Assembly: GCA_038233555.1 (NCBI GenBank)
Contig: JBBSLT010000048.1
Span: forward strand, 1 to 14,896
Length of the DNA: 14,896 bases
Reading direction: 5' to 3'
DNA from: JADDRA01 sp038233555
GTDB taxonomy: Bacteria; Actinomycetota; Acidimicrobiia; Acidimicrobiales; CADCSY01
The translations under genes and the position numbers were made by a program. Under the pieces are notes generated by a model, which saw only the letters and a program-made list of their open reading frames with translations, was not told the origin of the DNA and did no database searches. This document shows, piece after piece, positions 1-5,907 of the stretch; position 1 is the first letter of the stretch, and each line of letters starts with the position of its first letter.

Positions 1-117
1 CTCGAGCAGCCGGTCCTGGCCGACGATGACCTTCTTGGCCTCGAAGAGCACCCGCTCCAACAAGGCGGCCTCCTCGGTGGCGGGGGCGACACGGACGGCG
101 GGAGGGGAATCGCTCAC
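1..117 (-). CDS. MoxR-family AAA+ ATPase, N-terminal fragment
   Basis: Only the first 39 codons lie in the window; the gene continues past its left edge. The reading ends in ERVLFEAKKVIVGQDRLLE, the typical beginning of MoxR AAA+ ATPases (the 'VIVGQ' stretch just before the Walker A region). MoxR proteins are chaperone-like ATPases, usually paired with von Willebrand factor A proteins in metal insertion or complex assembly; the partner genes would lie outside the window. I chose the GTG at 117; a second in-frame GTG at 126 would add three residues, and neither has a clear ribosome binding site. It lies about 40 bp downstream of the four-helix membrane protein gene on the same strand and may be cotranscribed with it. 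The family call is firm for such a short piece, but substrate and partners cannot be inferred. Confidence 0.75.
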   Translation of the reverse strand, partial: MSDSPPAVRVAPATEEAALLERVLFEAKKVIVGQDRLLE

Positions 118-155
118 CCCGGCCACGCTACTGGGGGGCCACCGGGCCAAGGTTG

Positions 156-509
156 TCAGGCCGGCAGCAGGAGAGCCCGGATGGCGAGACCCATGAGGAA
201 CAGGCCACCGAGGCCATAGAGCAAGAAGCGGTGGCCCTCGAGCTGCGCCCGGTAGGAGTAGATGATCCCCACGGTGATGATGGCCACGAAGCCGTAGAAC
301 ATGTGGAACTGATCAGCCTCACGACCCTCGGCGGCGATCATGGCCACCCCGAGCACGACCTGCACGAAGATGGCCACCTCGGCGACGGCGGTGAACCACC
401 ACAGCGCCCGGGTGCGCAGCCGCAGCACCCAGTGCGCGGCCAAGGCCCAGGAGCCGGCGATGGCGTTGCCGACGATGACCACCCACGCCCCCACCACGTG
501 GAGGTCCAA
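156..509 (-). CDS. Four-helix integral membrane protein of unknown function
   Basis: A protein of about 117 residues made almost entirely of four hydrophobic helices, at roughly residues 5-28, 36-60, 69-86 and 95-115. I do not recognise the family. Histidines near helix ends (residues 4, 26, 69, 93) recall small b-type haem membrane proteins, but this is only suggestive. The start is uncertain: the frame stays open upstream to 710 but there overlaps the deacylase gene in another frame, so I placed the start at TTG 509, just after the deacylase stop at 524. CTG codons at 518 and 527 are alternatives, and there is no good ribosome binding site. The 14-bp gap suggests an operon with the deacylase, with the MoxR gene following. 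Confidence 0.6.
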   Translation of the reverse strand: MDLHVVGAWVVIVGNAIAGSWALAAHWVLRLRTRALWWFTAVAEVAIFVQVVLGVAMIAAEGREADQFHMFYGFVAIITVGIIYSYRAQLEGHRFLLYGLGGLFLMGLAIRALLLPA

Positions 510-523
510 GAGGTTCAGGTAGC

Positions 524-1318
524 TCAGCTTGCCAGCCCGCCGAACAGCGTCGGCTCCAGAATATCGACGGGAACCGAAGCGCCCCGGCGGATGAACCACT
601 CGACGCCAAAGGCGGCGGCGAAGGCCTCGTCGGACAGCGCCAGGAAGAACGACTGCTCGCTGATCTGGCTGGCGTGGACGCGCATCGCGGCCCTCTTGAC
701 CCCCAGCCACGGCGAGACGTCGACTGCGGTGGTCAGGAGCTCCTCGGCCACGCCGAGATCCATCTCGTCGACGTCGGGGGCACCGGCGATGGTCGGGTCG
801 GCGGCGGCCAGGCGCCGGAGATGGTCGCGGTTGACCGTCGCTTCGTAGACCCGCTCGGTGCCCGCCAACTCCGCCGCCCGTACCCCGACCCGGTGCACCT
901 GGATGTGGTCGGGGTGCCCGTAGGTGCCGTGGTCGTCGTAGATCGTCACCACGTCGGCGGACTCCTCGGACAGGATGGCCGCGAGGCGCTTTGCGGCCGC
1001 CTCCACGTCGGCCTGCCAGAAGCTGTCCTGCGCCTCGTTGGACTCCATGTCGACCATGCCCGAGTCGCCATAGCCGAGGAACTCGACCCGGCTGACCCCG
1101 AGGAGCGAGGCGGAGGCGTGGGTCTCGACCAACCTCCGGTCGGCCAACCGCTCACCCGGCTCGAGGAACCCGTCGGGAACCTCGCCTTGTTCTCCTCCGG
1201 TGGCCACCACGAGCACCACCCGGTGACCAGCAGCGGCGGCGGACGCCATAACCCCGGCGGTGGCGATGGCCTCGTCGTCGGGGTGTGCGTGGAAGCAGAC
1301 CAGGGTGGCCACGACCAC
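524..1318 (-). CDS. LmbE/PIG-L family N-acyl deacylase (MshB/Mca-like)
   Basis: A zinc-dependent deacylase of the GlcNAc-PI de-N-acetylase fold, 264 residues. The first zinc motif is FHAHPDDEA right at the N-terminus, and the third ligand lies in YGHPDHIQVHRVG, about residues 135-147. This family includes MshB and Mca, which in actinobacteria cleave the acetyl group from a mycothiol precursor or the amide of mycothiol S-conjugates. A role in mycothiol metabolism or detoxification is likely but not proven; the exact substrate cannot be read from sequence. I start at GTG 1318, where GGTGG sits 7 nt upstream; GTG 1312 would give the family-typical 'ATLVCFHAHPDDE' start, and the frame is open back to an ATG at 1414, but that extension looks non-coding and overlaps the divergent promoter. 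Confidence 0.85.
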   Translation of the reverse strand: MVVATLVCFHAHPDDEAIATAGVMASAAAAGHRVVLVVATGGEQGEVPDGFLEPGERLADRRLVETHASASLLGVSRVEFLGYGDSGMVDMESNEAQDSFWQADVEAAAKRLAAILSEESADVVTIYDDHGTYGHPDHIQVHRVGVRAAELAGTERVYEATVNRDHLRRLAAADPTIAGAPDVDEMDLGVAEELLTTAVDVSPWLGVKRAAMRVHASQISEQSFFLALSDEAFAAAFGVEWFIRRGASVPVDILEPTLFGGLAS

Positions 1319-1365
1319 GATGATGCCACCGGCTCCGGGGCTGGGTTGAACTGCCGAGGAAAGGG

Positions 1366-1371
1366 TATAAT
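1366..1371 (+). promoter_or_regulatory. -10 box (TATAAT) of the DUF6458 gene
   Basis: A perfect consensus TATAAT in otherwise GC-rich sequence, about 60 bp before the DUF6458 start. The best -35 candidates are TTGAAC at 1346-1351 (spacer only 14) or GGGTTG at 1343-1348 (spacer 17, weak match), so the -35 is unclear. Transcription would start near 1378, leaving a leader of about 55 nt with a strong ribosome binding site. This suggests a sigma-A-type promoter of high activity; inference from sequence only. Confidence 0.6.
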
Positions 1372-1414
1372 GCGGACGCGGCGGAACGTCAAGGTGGATC
1401 GCGAGCCGATCCAC

Positions 1415-1422
1415 AGAGGAGG
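1415..1422 (+). promoter_or_regulatory. Strong Shine-Dalgarno for the DUF6458 gene
   Basis: AGAGGAGG with 10 nt before ATG 1433. It is the strongest ribosome binding site seen in the window and fixes the start of the small gene at 1433 within a much longer open frame. Confidence 0.8.
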
Positions 1423-1432
1423 TTGCACGATC

Positions 1433-1654
1433 ATGGGCATTGGAGTCAGCGTCTTCCTACTCGCCGTCGGGGCGATCCTCGCCTTTGCCGTAGACCTGAC
1501 CGTCTCGGGTCTCGACCTCGACACCGTCGGGATCATCCTCATGATCGTCGGCGCCATCGGACTGCTCATCTCGACGCTGTTCCTCAGCAGCTTCTCGCCC
1601 TACGGCGGCCGGCGATCGGATCGGGACACCGTGGTGCGCGAGGAGCGCTTCTAG
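1433..1654 (+). CDS. DUF6458 family small membrane protein
   Basis: A 73-residue protein starting MGIGVSVFLLAVGAILAFAV. It has two transmembrane helices (about residues 3-21 and 32-52), separated by the short acidic segment DLTVSGLDLD, and a basic/charged cytoplasmic-type tail with GGRRSDRD. This matches what I know of DUF6458 proteins, widespread in actinobacteria with no assigned function. The start is set by the AGAGGAGG ribosome binding site; the open frame extends far upstream to 674 but that part is antisense to the deacylase gene. It is transcribed divergently from the deacylase and convergently with the PH-SHOCT gene 37 bp further on. The consensus -10 and strong ribosome binding site suggest abundant expression. 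Confidence 0.88.
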   Translation: MGIGVSVFLLAVGAILAFAVDLTVSGLDLDTVGIILMIVGAIGLLISTLFLSSFSPYGGRRSDRDTVVREERF

Positions 1655-1691
1655 CCGAGGCACAACCGAGGTAGTGGAGCGCTGATCGGTG

Positions 1692-2309
1692 TTACATCCG
1701 CTCCAGCAGCTGGGACTTCTCTGCCTCGAACTCCGCCCGGGTGAGCACTCCCCGACGACAGAGTTCGTCGAGGCGCTCGAGCTGCTCTACTAATGAGAGG
1801 CCGCCCGCAGTGCGGTTGCGGCCTGAGTACATCCGCTGCTGGTTGTCCTCGATCTGGCGGTAGATCTCGTTCTGGACGAGCGACGGGCGGGGGATGTCAC
1901 TGAAGGCCTGACGACCTCGTTCCCCGCCTGACTCGATGACAAGATCGCCGCAGCGAAGCATCCGCTCCAGCATCGACTGGCGAAAGAACACCGTGTTCAC
2001 CCGCTCCAAGGGAATCTCGATCCCCTCCTTGGCCACGATCCCCTTGCGGTGGATGAGACGGTCGCTGGTCACCACGAAGTTGGTGCTCGCCCAGCGGGCG
2101 TAGCGCAAGGCGAATCGGACCAGGGCCGCCAGTGTGGCGACCGCTGCCACCACCTGCAGCCACTCGGGCCAGCCGGCGGCGCTGAGGACAAAGAGCAGGC
2201 CGAGGGCGGCAACGAGCACGAGGGCGGGCCGGGCGAAGTACGACCAGTGAGGGCGCAGGTCGAGGACCTTCGTCTCGCCTTCGTTGAGCAGCCTCGACGG
2301 GAAGGCCAT
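1692..2309 (-). CDS. PH-domain (bPH_2/DUF304) membrane protein with C-terminal SHOCT domain
   Basis: A 205-residue protein with a short N-terminal segment, two transmembrane helices (about 25-45 and 48-68), a bacterial PH-like domain (about 73-155, including WASTNFVVTSDRLIHRKG and IEIPLERVNTVFF) and a SHOCT domain at the end (about 172-205, LVEQLERLDELCRRGVLT). The PH part faces the cytoplasm in related proteins; SHOCT is a short oligomerisation or tethering module. No enzyme activity is expected. The start is ATG 2309: the frame continues upstream to 2438, but those 43 codons overlap the deformylase gene and look non-coding. It is the last gene of a minus-strand operon, 31 bp after the deformylase. 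Exact function unknown. Confidence 0.85.
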   Translation of the reverse strand: MAFPSRLLNEGETKVLDLRPHWSYFARPALVLVAALGLLFVLSAAGWPEWLQVVAAVATLAALVRFALRYARWASTNFVVTSDRLIHRKGIVAKEGIEIPLERVNTVFFRQSMLERMLRCGDLVIESGGERGRQAFSDIPRPSLVQNEIYRQIEDNQQRMYSGRNRTAGGLSLVEQLERLDELCRRGVLTRAEFEAEKSQLLERM

Positions 2310-2340
2310 CCCGTCGATGGTAGTCAGGCCCACCCACCCC

Positions 2341-2847
2341 TCAGCGGTAGCTACGACGCCGGAAGACCCGGTCGCTCGCCACCAGGCGATCGAGGAAGAG
2401 CAGCCCGTCGAGGTGGTCGAGCTCGTGTTGAGCGGCACGGGCTTCGAAGGCGTCGAACTCCACCTCCCGCTCCTGGCCCTCGGGCGTCATCCCACGTACC
2501 ACCACCACCGACGCCCGGGCGACGTCACCGGTGAGATCGGGCACGCTCATGCACCCCTCCCGACCGACCTCAGGCCGCACCGCCTCCTCCCTCTCCACCA
2601 CCATGGGGTTCAACAGCACCACCTCGCCGTGACACGAACGGGCCTTGGGATGACCGCTGACGTCGAGGCAGAACGCGCGCAGCGAGACCCCGATCTGGGG
2701 AGCGGCCACGCCGACGCTGTGAGCCGATGCCCGCATGGTGTCGACGAGGTCGGTGGCCAGGCCCCGGGCCTCGTCGTCGATCTCGCCCACCTGCTGGCAA
2801 GGTCGGCCGAGGACGGGGTGGGGCAGGAGCAGAACGGGTCGAATCAA
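2341..2847 (-). CDS. def: Peptide deformylase
   Basis: Removes the formyl group from the N-terminal methionine of new proteins; a cytoplasmic metal (usually iron) enzyme of 168 residues, normal for the family. All three signature motifs are present: GVAAPQIG (46-53; usually GLAAPQIG), EGCMS (97-101, metal ligand Cys99; usually EGCLS) and HELDH (141-145, His141 and His145 as ligands, Glu142 catalytic). The L-to-M and L-to-V changes are conservative. It starts at ATG 2847, 7 bp after the double-ACT gene. The usual fmt neighbour (methionyl-tRNA formyltransferase) is not in the window, so this may be a second deformylase copy; that would need the rest of the genome. Confidence 0.95.
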   Translation of the reverse strand: MIRPVLLLPHPVLGRPCQQVGEIDDEARGLATDLVDTMRASAHSVGVAAPQIGVSLRAFCLDVSGHPKARSCHGEVVLLNPMVVEREEAVRPEVGREGCMSVPDLTGDVARASVVVVRGMTPEGQEREVEFDAFEARAAQHELDHLDGLLFLDRLVASDRVFRRRSYR

Positions 2848-2854
2848 CGCCGGG

Positions 2855-3424
2855 TTACAAGATGTCGGCGTCGTCGGGCCGGAGGTGGACCTCGACCCCG
2901 AGGGTTCCGGCCAGCGTGCGTAGCTCGTCCGCCAGTGCCTCGCCGTCGGTGGACGAGGGAAGGGTAATCCGCAGCAAGAGCACGTAGGCCGGCTGTGGCG
3001 GACCTCCCACGATCCGAGTGCTCAGGTCGACCACGTTGGCGTCCCGCTCGGCGAGCAGGTTGGTGACCCGGTGCACGATGCCCGGCCGGTCGGCGCCGTG
3101 TACGGAGACCGACCAGGTGGAGCATGCATCCGACCCATCAACGACATCGTCTTGGCCGGCGGCGTCCGCGGCGGGGGTATCGACCACCGGCCGCACGGCC
3201 ACGCTGAGCCCGAGGTCGTAGACCCCCGCGGCCAGATCGGCCTCCAGCGCGGTCGCCGACTGTTCATCGGGGATCTCCACCACCAGCATCATGGCGAAGT
3301 GTCCGCCGAGGATGGTCATGGCGCTGTCCTCAAGGTTGCCGCCATGATCGATGAGCACGCCGGTGACGGCGGCCACCATGCCGGGGCGGTCGACACCAAG
3401 GGCGGTCACGGCGACGCGGGCCAT
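2855..3424 (-). CDS. Double ACT-domain protein (GcvR-like regulator)
   Basis: A 189-residue protein with two ACT domains: one at about 3-75, beginning VAVTALGVDRPGMVAAVTGVL, and one at about 103-183 with the equivalent SVSVHGADRPGIVHRVTNLL. The DRPG turn followed by a helix is the typical ACT ligand site. ACT pairs without an enzyme domain occur in GcvR, which modulates glycine-cleavage regulation in enterobacteria, and in amino-acid-sensing proteins of unknown role. I infer a small-molecule (amino acid) sensor; the target is unknown and no gcv genes are nearby. It starts at ATG 3424, 16 bp after the metallopeptidase gene, and is followed after 7 bp by def, so the three genes form an operon. 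Confidence 0.85.
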   Translation of the reverse strand: MARVAVTALGVDRPGMVAAVTGVLIDHGGNLEDSAMTILGGHFAMMLVVEIPDEQSATALEADLAAGVYDLGLSVAVRPVVDTPAADAAGQDDVVDGSDACSTWSVSVHGADRPGIVHRVTNLLAERDANVVDLSTRIVGGPPQPAYVLLLRITLPSSTDGEALADELRTLAGTLGVEVHLRPDDADIL

Positions 3425-3440
3425 CGATGGAGCGCGGGCC

Positions 3441-3782
3441 TCAGGCCCAGCCCAGCTCGTCGAGGCGCTGGTCGTCGATCCCGAAGTGGTGGGCCACCTC
3501 GTGGATCACCGTCACCCGCACCTCCTCGACCACCTCGGCCTCGCTATCGCATCGTCGGCAGATGGAGCGACGATAGACGCTGATCCGATCGGGCATGGCC
3601 AGACCCCCGTACGCCTCGCGCTCGGTGAGCGGGACCCCTTCGTAGAGCCCGAGCACGCCCATCGGCGACGCCTCCCGTACCTGGACCACGACGTTGTCCA
3701 TCAACCGGCCCAGCTTCTCGGGGATCTCGTCGAGGGCGTCGGCCACCAGCTCCTCGAAACGGTCCAGCGGAACGTCGATCAC
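3441..3782 (-). CDS. Zincin_1 family metallopeptidase (minigluzincin type)
   Basis: A small protein of 113 residues with the zinc motif HEVAHHFGID (residues 94-103: ligands His94 and His98, catalytic Glu95), preceded by the conserved stretches MDNVVV (28-33), LGLYEGVPLTER (44-55) and PDRISVYR (64-71). These match the PF06262 family of short zincin-like metallopeptidases, common in actinobacteria; substrates are not known. I start at GTG 3782 (VIDVPLDRFEELV), which fits the usual family length; the frame remains open to 4205 but that part is antisense to the transporter gene. It is the first gene of the minus-strand operon with the ACT, deformylase and PH-SHOCT genes. The divergent region upstream holds a C6G6 palindrome. 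Confidence 0.85.
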   Translation of the reverse strand: MIDVPLDRFEELVADALDEIPEKLGRLMDNVVVQVREASPMGVLGLYEGVPLTEREAYGGLAMPDRISVYRRSICRRCDSEAEVVEEVRVTVIHEVAHHFGIDDQRLDELGWA

Positions 3783-3876
3783 GGCGGCGAAGGTACCGCC
3801 CGCGGTGGCCCCCCCGGGGGGTAGGGCCGAGGCGAGAGGACCGGAGCCACGGCCGCCATCATGGCAGGCTGGCGTC

Positions 3877-5127
3877 ATGGAGATCTTCGGACCCGAGCTG
3901 GCGCTGGTCGCCGTGCTCCTCGTCGTCAACGCTGCTTTCGCCGGCAGCGAGATCGCCCTGGTATCGCTCCGGGAAGGCCAACTGCGACGACTCGGTGCCT
4001 CCGGCGCTCGCGGTGAGGTGCTCGCCCGCTTGGCCCGGGACCCGAACCAGTTCCTGTCCACCATCCAGATCTTCATCACCCTGGGCGGGTTCCTGGCCTC
4101 GGCGGCGGCCGCCGCCGCCTTCGCCGAGCCGCTGCAAGAGCCACTGTCGTTCCTTGGCGCCGCCGCCGAGCCTGCCGCCGTCATCGTGGTCACGCTGGTG
4201 CTCACCTACTTCAACCTCGTCCTCGGCGAGCTCGCTCCCAAGCGGGTGGCCCTGCAGCGCTCAGAGCGGTGGGCGCTGCGGGTGGCCCGGCCACTGGCGG
4301 CGCTGTCGGTGGTCTCCCGCCCGGCGGTGTGGCTGCTCAGCCGCTCGACCGATCTGGTCGTGCGGGCGACGGGGGGAGACCCCGACGCCCAGCGAGAAGA
4401 GATCACCGAGGAGGAGATCCGCGACATGGTGGCCACCCAAGCCGCCTTCAGCCCCGACCAGCGGGGCCTCCTCGAAGGCGTGTTCGAGCTCGAAGAGCGG
4501 ACGCTGCGCCAGGTTCTCGTCCCCCGCCTCGACGTCGTGTCGTTTCATGAGAACCAGCCCGCACCCGAGGTCCTCGACGAGATGGTGCGCACCGGCCACT
4601 CCCGGGCTCCGGTCCATGAGGGCGACCTCGACCGCGTCGTCGGCGTCGTGCACCTGCGTGATCTGGTGGGCTCCGATGCGCCCGTCGGCACGGTGGCCCG
4701 GCCTGCCCTCGTCCTACCCGAGACGGCGAGGGTGCTCGACTCCCTGCGCCGGCTCCAGGCCGACCGCCAGCAGATCGCCGTGGTCGTCAGCGAGCATGGC
4801 GGCGTCGAGGGCCTCGTCACCATGGAAGACCTCGTAGAGGAGATCGTCGGGGAGATCTACGATGAGTTCGACCGCGACCTGGCCACCGCCCACCACAACG
4901 AACGGGGCGAACTGGTCCTGCCGGGTTCCTTCCCCGTTCACGACCTGACCGACCTCGACGTCGATCTTCCCGAAGGTGACTACGCCACCGTGGCCGGCTT
5001 GGTGCTCGCCCATCTCGGTCACCTCCCTGAAGTGGGCGAGGTGTTGGAGGTCGGGGGCTGGCGCATCGAGGTGGTGGAGATGAATCGTCGAGCCATCGCC
5101 CAGGTCCGCCTACAGGCGCTCGCGTAG
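3877..5127 (+). CDS. CNNM/CBS domain transporter (CorC/HlyC/TlyC-type hemolysin family)
   Basis: A 416-residue membrane protein with the architecture of Mg2+ (and Co2+) efflux proteins often misnamed hemolysins. The CNNM (DUF21) membrane domain covers about 1-170, with AAFAGSEIALVSL (19-31), FLSTIQIFITLGGFLAS (59-75) and NLVLGELAPKRVAL (113-126). A CBS pair covers about 212-330 (VLVPRLDVV; VSEHGGVEGLVTMEDLVEE), and a CorC/HlyC C-terminal domain covers about 345-412 (GSFPVHDL; YATVAGLVL; VGGWRIEVVEM). CBS domains in this family bind adenine nucleotides and gate transport. The start ATG 3877 gives a complete first helix; the frame is open back to 3694 but that lies over the divergent gene. Transcribed alone, and followed by an AT-rich hairpin. 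Confidence 0.92.
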   Translation: MEIFGPELALVAVLLVVNAAFAGSEIALVSLREGQLRRLGASGARGEVLARLARDPNQFLSTIQIFITLGGFLASAAAAAAFAEPLQEPLSFLGAAAEPAAVIVVTLVLTYFNLVLGELAPKRVALQRSERWALRVARPLAALSVVSRPAVWLLSRSTDLVVRATGGDPDAQREEITEEEIRDMVATQAAFSPDQRGLLEGVFELEERTLRQVLVPRLDVVSFHENQPAPEVLDEMVRTGHSRAPVHEGDLDRVVGVVHLRDLVGSDAPVGTVARPALVLPETARVLDSLRRLQADRQQIAVVVSEHGGVEGLVTMEDLVEEIVGEIYDEFDRDLATAHHNERGELVLPGSFPVHDLTDLDVDLPEGDYATVAGLVLAHLGHLPEVGEVLEVGGWRIEVVEMNRRAIAQVRLQALA

Positions 5128-5149
5128 CACGTCTCCACACCTCCTGCAC

Positions 5150-5166
5150 TAGAAGCTTTTCTTCTA
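5150..5166 (+). terminator. Possible AT-rich stem-loop after the CNNM gene
   Basis: TAGAAG, loop CTTTT, CTTCTA: a 6-bp stem starting 23 bp after the stop of the transporter gene, in the most AT-rich patch of the area. The stem is weak and lacks a T-tract, so it may be a poor terminator or simply part of the promoter region of the three-gene operon that starts at 5252. Confidence 0.3.
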
Positions 5167-5251
5167 TAGCAGGTTCACTATTGGCCAAATGGCTCTAGCG
5201 TCCTAGCACTATCGAGCCGGTCACCTTCTTTCGTAAGATGCGCCGCCAACA

Positions 5252-5626
5252 GTGTCCGACGACTCTTGGAGGCGAGCTTTGCTGCTCTGGTGGATAGGCA
5301 ACCTGCTCTTGTTGGCCGTGGTGATCCCGGTGGTGTTGTTGTTGCTCAACCGGGTGGTCCGACCGGCAAGGGAGATCAAGGACTACGCCGACGACGTGCT
5401 CGATCACGGCGTGAAGCTCACCGGCACGCTCGATTGTGTCCCGGTGCTAGCCACGACCTGCGAGCTCACCGCCGCAGCCCGGCTGAACGTGACCCGGTAC
5501 GGCTTGGCCCTGGCCCGGATGCTCGAAGCCGGGAGCGACCGTGAGGGCAACACGCGCGATGGCGGCGCACTCCAGGGCGGTGCTATCCAGGGATACGGCC
5601 GACGAGAGAAGCTGAGGGCTCGCTGA
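5252..5626 (+). CDS. Small single-helix membrane protein, first gene of an unknown three-gene operon
   Basis: A 124-residue protein I cannot assign to a family. A long hydrophobic helix (about 8-33, with the Trp pair LLWW and the run IPVVLLLLN) is followed by a basic boundary RVVRPAR and an amphipathic segment about 40-92 (REIKDYADDVLDHGVKLTGTL ... TAAARLNVTRYGLALARML, with Cys62 and Cys70), then a polar tail rich in Gly, Asp and Arg. The start is GTG 5252; a TAAGAT box at 5234-5239 is a possible -10. The stop TGA at 5624 shares its A with the ATG of the next gene, so the two are translationally coupled. The body after the helix probably lies in the cytoplasm, where it could interact with the third gene's product. 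Confidence 0.7.
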   Translation: MSDDSWRRALLLWWIGNLLLLAVVIPVVLLLLNRVVRPAREIKDYADDVLDHGVKLTGTLDCVPVLATTCELTAAARLNVTRYGLALARMLEAGSDREGNTRDGGALQGGAIQGYGRREKLRAR

Positions 5627-5907
5627 TGGGTGCAGAGACGATTGTGACGTTGATCGGCGTATTCCTGGCGGTGGCCGCCCTGGCCATCTACCTCATCGTC
5701 ATCGCCTTGATCTTGCGCGATGTCAGCTTCACCCTGGGCACGGTCATCATCGGTGTTCGGGCCATCGTGAACCAGACCAATCCCGTTCCTACCTACGTAG
5801 GAACCATCCTGAGCGATGTCGTAGCCATCGACCAAGCAGCCGATCAGCTCCTGTCGTGGGGCAAGCCGGCCGTTGGGGTCCCCAACCGAAAGGCGCTGAC
5901 CCGATGA
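5626..5907 (+). CDS. Small single-helix membrane protein, second gene of the unknown operon
   Basis: A 93-residue protein with one long hydrophobic helix (about 5-30, IVTLIGVFLAVAALAIYLIV), then a moderately hydrophobic segment (LRDVSFTLGTVIIGVRAIV, about 30-48) and a polar end with QAADQLLSWGK. No family recognised. The layout (N-terminal helix, charged boundary, then 50-60 soluble residues) resembles that of the preceding protein, and the two could form a membrane heteromer; this is inference. Translation is coupled at both ends: the ATG overlaps the upstream stop by one base, and its own TGA lies inside ATGA at 5904. A perfect 8-bp inverted repeat lies within the gene at 5785-5804. Confidence 0.75.
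   Translation: MGAETIVTLIGVFLAVAALAIYLIVIALILRDVSFTLGTVIIGVRAIVNQTNPVPTYVGTILSDVVAIDQAADQLLSWGKPAVGVPNRKALTR
5785..5804 (+). repeat. Perfect 8-bp inverted repeat inside the second operon gene
   Basis: GTTCCTAC, loop CTAC, GTAGGAAC. The 8-bp stem is perfect and lies within the coding sequence (residues around PVPTYVGT). It is about 100 bp before the start of the third gene and could form an mRNA hairpin or be a binding site; chance is also possible. Confidence 0.5.

Noticed and set aside
153..1654. Long plus-strand open frames opposite the deacylase and membrane protein genes.
   Set aside because: Compositional shadows in high-GC DNA; no family pattern, and the minus-strand frames carry clear motifs. 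Only the 3' part from 1433 is a real gene.
1655..1676. Direct repeat CCGAGG-N5-CCGAGG-like after the DUF6458 stop.
   Set aside because: Short and common in GC-rich DNA; no function can be claimed.
1675..1705. TGGAGCG ... CGCTCCA inverted repeat (7-bp stem, 17-nt loop) between the DUF6458 and PH-SHOCT gene ends.
   Set aside because: Loop too long and the right arm is inside the PH-SHOCT coding sequence; too weak to call a terminator.
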